Source of the DNA: Phymorhynchus buccinoides
Lineage: Eukaryota > Mollusca > Gastropoda > Neogastropoda > Raphitomidae
Length of the DNA: 64,000 nt
Direction: 5' to 3'
NCBI GenBank assembly: GCA_017654935.2
Contig: CM065712.1
Coordinates: 32,894-96,893, forward strand
Made by a program: the position numbers and the translations under genes. Below are positions 57,986 through 64,000 of this stretch, one piece after another. Position 1 is the stretch's first letter. Each line of letters begins with the position of its first letter. The notes below the pieces were generated by a model that was not told the origin of the DNA, did not search any database, and worked only from the letters and a program-made list of their open reading frames with translations.

Positions 57986-60000
57986 TATGAATAAAACACA
58001 CTCTCTACATTCTCTCTTCCTATGAATAAAACACACTCTCTACATTCTCTACACTCTCTCTTCCTATGAATAAAACACTCTCTACATTCTCTCTTCCTAT
58101 GAATAAAACACACTCTCTACATTCTCTCTTCCTATGAATAAACCACACTCTCTACACTCTCTACATTATCTCTTCCTATGAATAAACCACACTCTCTACA
58201 TTCTCTACATTCTCTCTTCCTATGAATAAAACACATTCTATACATTCTCTCTTCCTATGAATAAAACACTCTCTACATTCTCTACACTCTTTCTTCCTAT
58301 GAATAAAACACACTGTCTACACTCTCTACATTATCTCTTCCTATGAATAAAACACACTCTCTACACTCTCTCTTCCTATGAATAAAACACACTCTCTACA
58401 TTCTCTACATTCTCTCTTCCTATGAATAAAACACACTCTCTACACTCTCTCTTCCTATGAATAAAACACACTCTCTACAGTCTCTCTTCCTATGAATAAA
58501 ACACACTCTCTACACTCTCTACATTATCTACATTCTCTACATTATCTACATTCTCTCTTCCTATGAATAATTACAATCTCTACACTCTCTACATTATCTC
58601 TTCCTATGAATAAAACACACTCTCTACACTCTCTACATTATCTCTTCCTATGAATAAAACACACTCTCTACATTCTCTCTTCCTATGAATAAAACACACT
58701 CTCTACATTCTCTCTTCCTATGAATAAAACACACTCTCTTCCTATGAATAAAACACACTCTCTACACTCTCTACATTATCTCTTCCTATGAATAAAACAC
58801 ACTCTCTACACTCTCTACATTCTCTCTTCCTATGAATAAAACACACTCTCTACACTCTCTCTTCCTATGAATAAACCACACTGTCTACACTCTCTACATT
58901 ATCTCTTCCTATGAATAAAACACACTCTCTACACTCTCTACATTATCTCTTCCTATGAATAAAACACACTCTCTACACTCTCTACATTATCTCTTCCTAT
59001 GAATAAAACACTCTCTACATTCTCTACACTCTTTCTTCCTATGAATAAAACACACTCTCTACACTCTCTCTTCCTATGAATAAAACACACTCTCTACAGT
59101 CTCTCTTCCTATGAATAAAACACACTCTCTACACTCTCTACATTATCTACATTCTCTACATTCTCTACATTCTCTCTTCCTATGAATAATTACAATCTCT
59201 ACACTCTCTACATTATCTCTTCCTATGAATAAAACACACTCTCTACATTCTCTCTTCCTATGAATAAAACACACTCTCTACATTCTCTCTTCCTATGAAT
59301 AAAACACACTCTCTTCCTATGAATAAAACATACTCTCTACACTCTCTACATTCTCTCTTCCTATGAATAAAACACACTCTCTACACTCTCTACATTATCT
59401 CTTCCTATGAATAAAACACACTCTCTACACTCTCTACATTCTCTCTTCCTATGAATAAAACACACTCTCTACACTCTCTCTTCCTATGAATAAAACACAC
59501 TCTCTACACTCTCTACATTATCTCTTCCTATGAATAAAACACACTCTCTACATTCTCTCTTCCTATGAATTAAACACACTCTCTACATTCTCTCTTCCTA
59601 TGAATAAAACACACTCTCTACATTCTCTCTTCCTATGAATAAAACACACTCTCTACATTCTCTCTTCCTATGAATAAAACACACTCTCTACACTCTCTAC
59701 ATTCTCTCTTCCTATAAATAAAACACACTCTCTACACTCTCTCTTCCTATGAATAAAACACACTCTCTACATTCTCTACACTCTCTCTTCCTATGAATAA
59801 AACACACTCTCTACATTCTCTACATTCTCTCTTCCTATGAATAAAACACACTCTCTACACTCTCTCTTCCTATGAATAAAACACACTATCTACATTCTCT
59901 CTTCCTATGAATAAAACACACTATCTACACTCTCTACACTCTCTCTTCCTATGAATAAAACACACTCTCTACAGTCTCTCTTCCTATGAATAAAACACAT
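57985..60000. repeat. TCTTCCTATGAATAAAACAC array
   Basis: About 50 units joining CTCTTCCTATGAATAAAACA with one to four ACACTCTCTAC/ATTCTCTAC modules, so unit lengths vary from about 20 to over 60 bp. AATAAA is present in nearly every unit on the plus strand. No exon content. Confidence 0.92.
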
Positions 60001-60132
60001 GAATGAACAAACATATTCAGTGTTCCACAAAAGATGATAATTTATATGTTATACACAATAGTCAGCATTTATGTCAGCATTGTGCTCTAGGTCTTGTTAT
60101 TCATGTGACAACACAAACATAAATCAAACTGT

Positions 60133-60167
<35 letters not shown>

Positions 60168-60490
60168 GCACACACACAAGCACATGAGCATGCATATACA
60201 CAGACACACACACATCACGAGCACACGCGCACACATACAGTGAAAATAGGGTTTTACACCCTCTTCGGCCTTTCGGCCATGTGGGGCATTTGTAAATATA
60301 AAGATGGTGGGAACAATACTGGAGGCAATACCCGGAGGCAGTGCTTATCCAGTAAAGTCCCGATCTTTTTTTTTTAATACAGATATGTGCAGCAGTAACC
60401 ACGCCTCGGATAAACCTCATCGGCTATGGCACTGCCATATGAGTATGCACACACAGAGTGACACACACACACACAGACACACGCACACAA

Positions 60491-60530
<40 letters not shown>

Positions 60531-60548
60531 AGTACAATCATTACTCAC
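60001..60548. other. Intronic DNA with CA microsatellites; no gene seen
   Basis: (CA)n at about 60139-60163 and 60498-60527. Between them is a short unique piece with TTCGGCCTTTCGGCC. Nothing else recognised. Confidence 0.6.
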
Positions 60549-60619
60549 AAGCTACATTGGAGGCATACAAGGTTTCAAATTCCTTCTCAATCTGAGCAAA
60601 CAGATCATACAGCCTTTCC
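60549..60619 (-). CDS. WDR37: WDR37 exon 2 (coiled coil)
   Basis: A 71-bp minus-strand exon, acceptor TTTTCAG ending at 60620 and donor GTGAGT at 60543-60548. It encodes ERLYDLFAQIEKEFETLYAS and NVA. Human WDR37 has [20 protein letters not shown] here, a strongly conserved N-terminal helix. One base completes the arginine begun by exon 1 and the last T begins the leucine finished in exon 3. Partial copies of its acceptor end lie upstream. Confidence 0.95.
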
Positions 60620-60888
60620 CTGAAAACACACACAGACACTGTTAACTTCATTTACTGCAGGAAAACGACAACTGTTTTATGAACAAACAGACCATACAGC
60701 CGCTCAATGCACACACAGACACATTAACTTCATTTACTGCAGGAAAACAACAACTGTTTTATGAACAAACAGACCATACAGCCGCTCAATGCACACACAG
60801 ACACATTAACTTCATTTACTGCAGGAAAACGACAACTGTTTTATGAACAAACACATCATACAGCCTTTCCCTGAAAACACACATAGAC
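60620..60888 (-). repeat. About 84-bp repeat of exon 2 acceptor end
   Basis: Three copies with ACTTCATTTACTGCAGGAAA and CAACTGTTTTATGAACAAAC. They include degenerate starts of exon 2 (ERLYGLF equivalent), and the outermost copy keeps the TTTTCAG acceptor with GGAAAGGCTGTATGATG. Confidence 0.82.
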
Positions 60889-60906
60889 TAAACCCTAACC
60901 CTAACC
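60889..60906. repeat. Short interstitial CCCTAA run
   Basis: AAACCCTAACCCTAACC, about 2.5 telomere hexamers between the exon 2 acceptor repeats and the exon 1 donor array. Confidence 0.8.
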
Positions 60907-61706
60907 ACTCCCCCCTCCTCCTCCTCCCCCTCCTCCTCTCTCCACTCACCTCACAGCAGTGGGTAATGTCCCCTCACTGTCCATGTCGTCTCTGTATTGA
61001 CCTGCTGGGTTGGCTGACACCCCCCCCCCCCACCTCCTCCTCTTTGCACTCACCTCACAGCAGTGGGTAATGTCCCCTCACTGTCCATATCATCTCTGTA
61101 TTGACCCCCTCACTGTCCATATCATCTCTGTATTGACTCCCCCTCCTCCTCCTCCTCCTCCTCTTTGCACTCACCTCACAGCACTGGGTAATGTCCCCTC
61201 ACTGTCCATATCATCTCTGTATTGACCCCCCTCCTCCTCCTCCTCCTCCTCTTTCCACTCACCTCACAGCACTGGGTAATGTCCCCTCACTGTCCATATC
61301 ATCTCTGTATTGACCCCCCTCCTCCTCCTCCTCCTCCTCTTTCCACTCACCTCACAGCAGTGGGTAATGTCCCCTCACTGTCCATATCATCTCTGTATTG
61401 ACCTGCTGGGTTGGCCCCCCCCCTCCTCCTCCTCCTCCTCTTTCCACTCACCTCACAGCACTGGGTAATGTCCCCTCACTGTCCATATCATCTCTGTATT
61501 GACCCCCCTCCTCCTCCTCCTCCTCCTCTTTCCACTCACCTCACAGCACTGGGTAATGTCCCCTCACTGTCCATGTCGTCTCTGTATTGACCCCCCTCCT
61601 CCTCCTCCTCCTCTCTCCACTCACCTCACAGCAGTGGGTAATGTCCCCTCACTGTCCATGTCGTCTCTGTATTGACCCCCCTCCTCCTCCTCCTCTTTGC
61701 ACTCAC
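60907..61706 (-). repeat. 75-120-bp array of exon 1 donor end
   Basis: Eight partial copies of the exon 1 3' end (CAATACAGAGAT, GACATGGACAGTGAGGGGAC, ATTACCCACTGCTGTGAG) with GTGAGTG donor and a purine-rich (GGA)n intron piece. Copies at about 60954-61020 and near 61400 keep more exon sequence than the rest. The authentic end is at 61707. Confidence 0.9.
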
Positions 61707-61801
61707 CTCACAGCAGTGGGTAATGTCCCCTCACTGTCCATGTCATCTCTGTATTGACCCGCTGGGTTGGCTGACCGGCCACTCTCCATTGGCCAGCGAT
61801 G
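61707..61801 (-). CDS. WDR37: WDR37 exon 1 in this window (N-terminal)
   Basis: The minus-strand exon encodes MESGRSANPAGQYRDDMDSE and GTLPTAVR before donor GTGAGT at 61701-61706. It aligns with human WDR37 GLPRDMLEGQDSKLPSSVR just before the conserved helix. Two in-frame ATGs exist (61787-61789, 61808-61810), and a CACAG at about 61802-61806 could be an acceptor. Since the human protein has about 30 further residues, a still more upstream first exon is possible. The 5' boundary is therefore uncertain; the 3' end is firm because phase and donor fit exon 2. Confidence 0.82.
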
Positions 61802-61839
61802 TCTGTGCATGATACACAGGCCTGGCTTGATTCTTTGAA

Positions 61840-62310
61840 AAAGTCTGTCCCTCCTTCTTTCCTTTCTTCCTTCCTGCCTGCCTTCCTTCCTTCCTGCCTG
61901 CCTTCGTCCTTTCTTCCTCAGTTCCTGCCTTCGTCCTTCCTTCCTGCCTTCGTCTTCCTTCCTGCCTTCGTCTTTCCTGCCTGCCTTCGTCTTTCCTGCC
62001 TGCCTTCGTCCTTCCTTCCTTCGTCCTTCCTTCCTGCCTTCGTCCTTCCTTCCTGCCTTCGTCCTTCCTTCCTGCCTGCCTTCGTCCTTCCTTCCTGCCT
62101 GCCTTCGTCCTTCCTTCCTGCCTTCGTCCTTCCTGCCTGCCTTCGTCCTTCCTTCCTGCCTTCGTCCTTCCTTCCTTCCTTCCTGCCTTCGTCCTTCCTT
62201 CCTTCCTTCGTCCTTCCTGCCTTCGTCCTTCCTTCCTGCCTTCGTCCTTCCTTCCTTCCTTTGTCCTTCCTTCCTGCCTTCGTCCTTCCTGCCTGCCTTT
62301 GTCCTTCTTG
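61840..62310. repeat. CCTTCCTGCCTTCGT polypyrimidine array
   Basis: About 470 bp of CTTCCTTCCTGCCTTCGTC modules, almost pure pyrimidine on the plus strand. Its right end continues from the AFKKD codons of a LINE, suggesting it was seeded there. Confidence 0.9.
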
Positions 62311-62513
62311 AAGGCAGACAGAGTTTTTGAAGATCGGAGGTGGAGATGGAGAGAATTCCAGATGATAGACCTGTACCTGATAACTGAAAGAGCGGTAGCC
62401 CAAAGACTGAGTTTCATGCGGGGAACCTTCAGAAGATGTTCGCTGCTACTGCAAGAGCGGAGAGTGCAGGATGGTTGGTAGGTGACGAGTTTGTCTGACA
62501 GATATGATGGCAA
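62311..62513 (-). pseudogene. LINE C-terminal fragment
   Basis: Minus strand encodes MPSYLSDKLVTYQPSCTLRS, then HLLKVPRMKL and SIIWNSLHLHLRSSKTLSAF followed by KKD. This is the conserved WNSLPLHLR and SL-FK end of CR1/jockey-like polyproteins. It passes directly into the polypyrimidine array. Confidence 0.82.
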
Positions 62514-63056
62514 GGTGTTCTGGAAATGGCAGAAAGCGAGTGTAGCTTTGAATAATGAACAGCAGTCTAAACAAAACGCCTGCAGATCACTAAAGACAGA
62601 GAGTTGTTCCCCTTGTAAACATTTCTGGCAAAAACCAATGGCCTTAGCCTACTTTCAGTTAGGCCCAGCTGAGTAAGTGGAAAACTGCCTGGAATGTGTG
62701 TATTCCATAAAAAAGGATGTTGCTATGGACTTCTTTGCGATCGAAAGTTGATCTGTAAAAATGTAGGTTCCACTGTCCGCGAGTTACGCGTATCAAAGAC
62801 CGCTAGCATTGAATTTCAATTGGACAAATGTCTGGTCAGGAGGAAACACGTCCAGTCAAAATCTATGTCAATAGGTCAACGGCCCATGGCCGATGCCTCG
62901 GGACACCCCCTGAGACATGACTGGGGGGTGGGGGGAGAGGCAGGGCTTTAGACGATACAGCTAACTGTGTCAGTGTGTGTGTATTCGCCGACTGTTGTCT
63001 TTTTTTTTTCCTCTTCTGCTTCTTTTCCTTTGATCACCTGTCGCGTTTATCGTCAG
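62514..63056. other. Unassigned upstream region of WDR37
   Basis: No firm gene. It ends in a TTTTTTTTTCCTCTTC pyrimidine tract before the putative plus-strand exon. It may contain 5' sequence of WDR37, but I see no CpG-rich promoter or clear start exon. Confidence 0.4.
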
Positions 63057-63272
63057 AAGTGGCGTCTGCGACGTATTAATCCAGATCCAGATCCACCCAC
63101 CGAAATGTGTGAAATTACTTCTATAAAAAGAAGTTGGGACACCACCACAGAAGTAGAAGAAGAAGATCTCACTATGTTCATGACTACTGACTGGTTTTTA
63201 TCAGTATTACTATTAATAATAGTATTATTAAGTATTATCATGATCAAGTACCAACCCCACAATCTTAGTTAG
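63057..63272 (+). CDS. Putative terminal exon, single-pass membrane tail
   Basis: Plus strand, preceded by a pyrimidine tract and CGTCAG acceptor. 71 codons from KWRLRRINPDPDPPTEMCE through an acidic VEEEDL segment to a hydrophobic helix, DWFLSVLLLIIVLLSIIMIK, and a stop after YQPHNLS. A basic, acidic, then C-terminal hydrophobic layout fits a tail-anchored or single-pass protein. I do not recognise the family. It could also be a transposon-derived frame. Confidence 0.35.
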   Translation, partial: KWRLRRINPDPDPPTEMCEITSIKRSWDTTTEVEEEDLTMFMTTDWFLSVLLLIIVLLSIIMIKYQPHNLS

Positions 63273-63471
63273 GAACGACCGAATTAGGTCAAGCCGCAGC
63301 GATTTTTCCAGTTCAAAATCCGAACCCTGATTTTGGCCGTGTGCCAAACGGTCACTTCCTTTGCTTGCTTTTATTGGTGGTTATTCTTGGCGCTGACCAT
63401 CCGAGTTTCTTTCTTTCGGGAAGCAGACACCTACCCGGTCATTCGGGAACGATCTTTTTTTACGCGAAGAT

Positions 63472-63735
63472 GGCCGTGTAGCGTGTAAATCTGTCGCTCG
63501 TGCAAATCTGCAGCTCGCTACCTATGAGAGTCTGTATTTGCGGCATTTTGCGACATTGAGCATGAACCACAAATTTCACTTTTTCCGTGGGTTAGGGATA
63601 GGGTTAGGGTTAGGGTTAGGGTTAGGTAAATGGTTCAAGTACGAAAAAAGTGAAATTTGTGAATGTCGCAAATACACACTCTCATAGTAGCGAGCGACAG
63701 ATTTGCACGAGCGACAAATGTGCACGCGACAGGCC
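63472..63735. mobile_element. Foldback element with TTAGGG core
   Basis: Arms of about 110 bp are inverted: GGCCGTGTAGCGTGTAAATC, TGTCGCTCGTGCAAATCTG and CACAAATTTCACTTTTT on the left recur reversed on the right with about 85-90 percent identity by eye. The centre (63589-63626) is GGGTTAGGGATAGGG followed by four TTAGGG hexamers. No coding potential. Confidence 0.8.
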
Positions 63736-64000
63736 GATCGCGAGAGACAAGCGATCCAATATTTGGGTCCAATTCATTCGTTTATCATTTCTGAACAGCA
63801 ACTACTTGCTTTTTTAAAACAAATGCTTAGTTACATTTAATTATTTTTCTACAAGTACACCAAATTTGGTGCATCTAGAATAAAGCTCAATGCTGCTCAA
63901 GGTCTCCACAAGTCGGGAGGTGTTACGTCGAAGTATGTCCGACATGTTGTTTTCTGCCATGCTCATGTTGATGTTGCGATCTTGTGTGTTTGGGGTTGAT

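Overview
This is eukaryotic DNA that is almost entirely tandem arrays and transposon remnants. Threaded through it on the minus strand is one large, intron-rich gene that I recognise as a WDR37 orthologue (WD-repeat protein 37). CCCTAA/TTAGGG motifs, LINE families ending in the LKTHLF-type tail, CA/GA microsatellites and abundant minisatellites suggest a lophotrochozoan, most likely a mollusc such as a marine gastropod. That taxon is inference. No bacterial genes, tRNA, rRNA or CRISPR array were seen.

WDR37 reads from high to low coordinates: exon 1 (61707-about 61801), exon 2 (60549-60619), exon 3 (55283-55402), exon 4 (46090-46287), exon 5 (38721-38899), exon 6a (35014-35038) or 6b (29065-29125), exon 7 (24837-25013), exon 8 (about 18741-18880). 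The C-terminal WD repeats lie beyond the left edge. Splice sites are canonical and the phases fit at every junction I could read. Exons 6a and 6b are both phase 0 to phase 1, so they can only be used as alternatives to each other.

The most striking feature is that nearly every exon is bordered by a tandem array whose unit is one end of that exon plus its splice site. Donor-side arrays lie downstream of the exon and acceptor-side arrays upstream. The largest holds about 24 copies of the exon 5 donor end. No array contains a complete exon with both splice sites. Similar local amplification has affected transposon remnants, including LINE reverse transcriptase segments of 75, 76 and 23 bp and a polypyrimidine array seeded at a LINE tail.

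Mobile elements include several degenerate LINEs. Four non-autonomous DNA elements have visible termini and target duplications: PIF/Harbinger-like at 36138-37162 (CTG), pogo/Tc1-like at 39525-40328 (TA), piggyBac-like at 42998-44920 (TTAA) and hAT-like at 45016-45656 (TGTTTA). Three of the four sit inside tandem arrays. A foldback element with a TTAGGG core lies at 63472-63735.

Assembly caution: positions 1-16000 are an indel-rich second version of 16501-33277, separated from it by 500 Ns. Order, LINE insertions and array copy numbers match, so this looks like an unresolved contig overlap or haplotig, not a biological duplication. The right contig is also noisy from 16501 to about 21900. Exons 8, 7 and 6b therefore appear twice and should be counted once.
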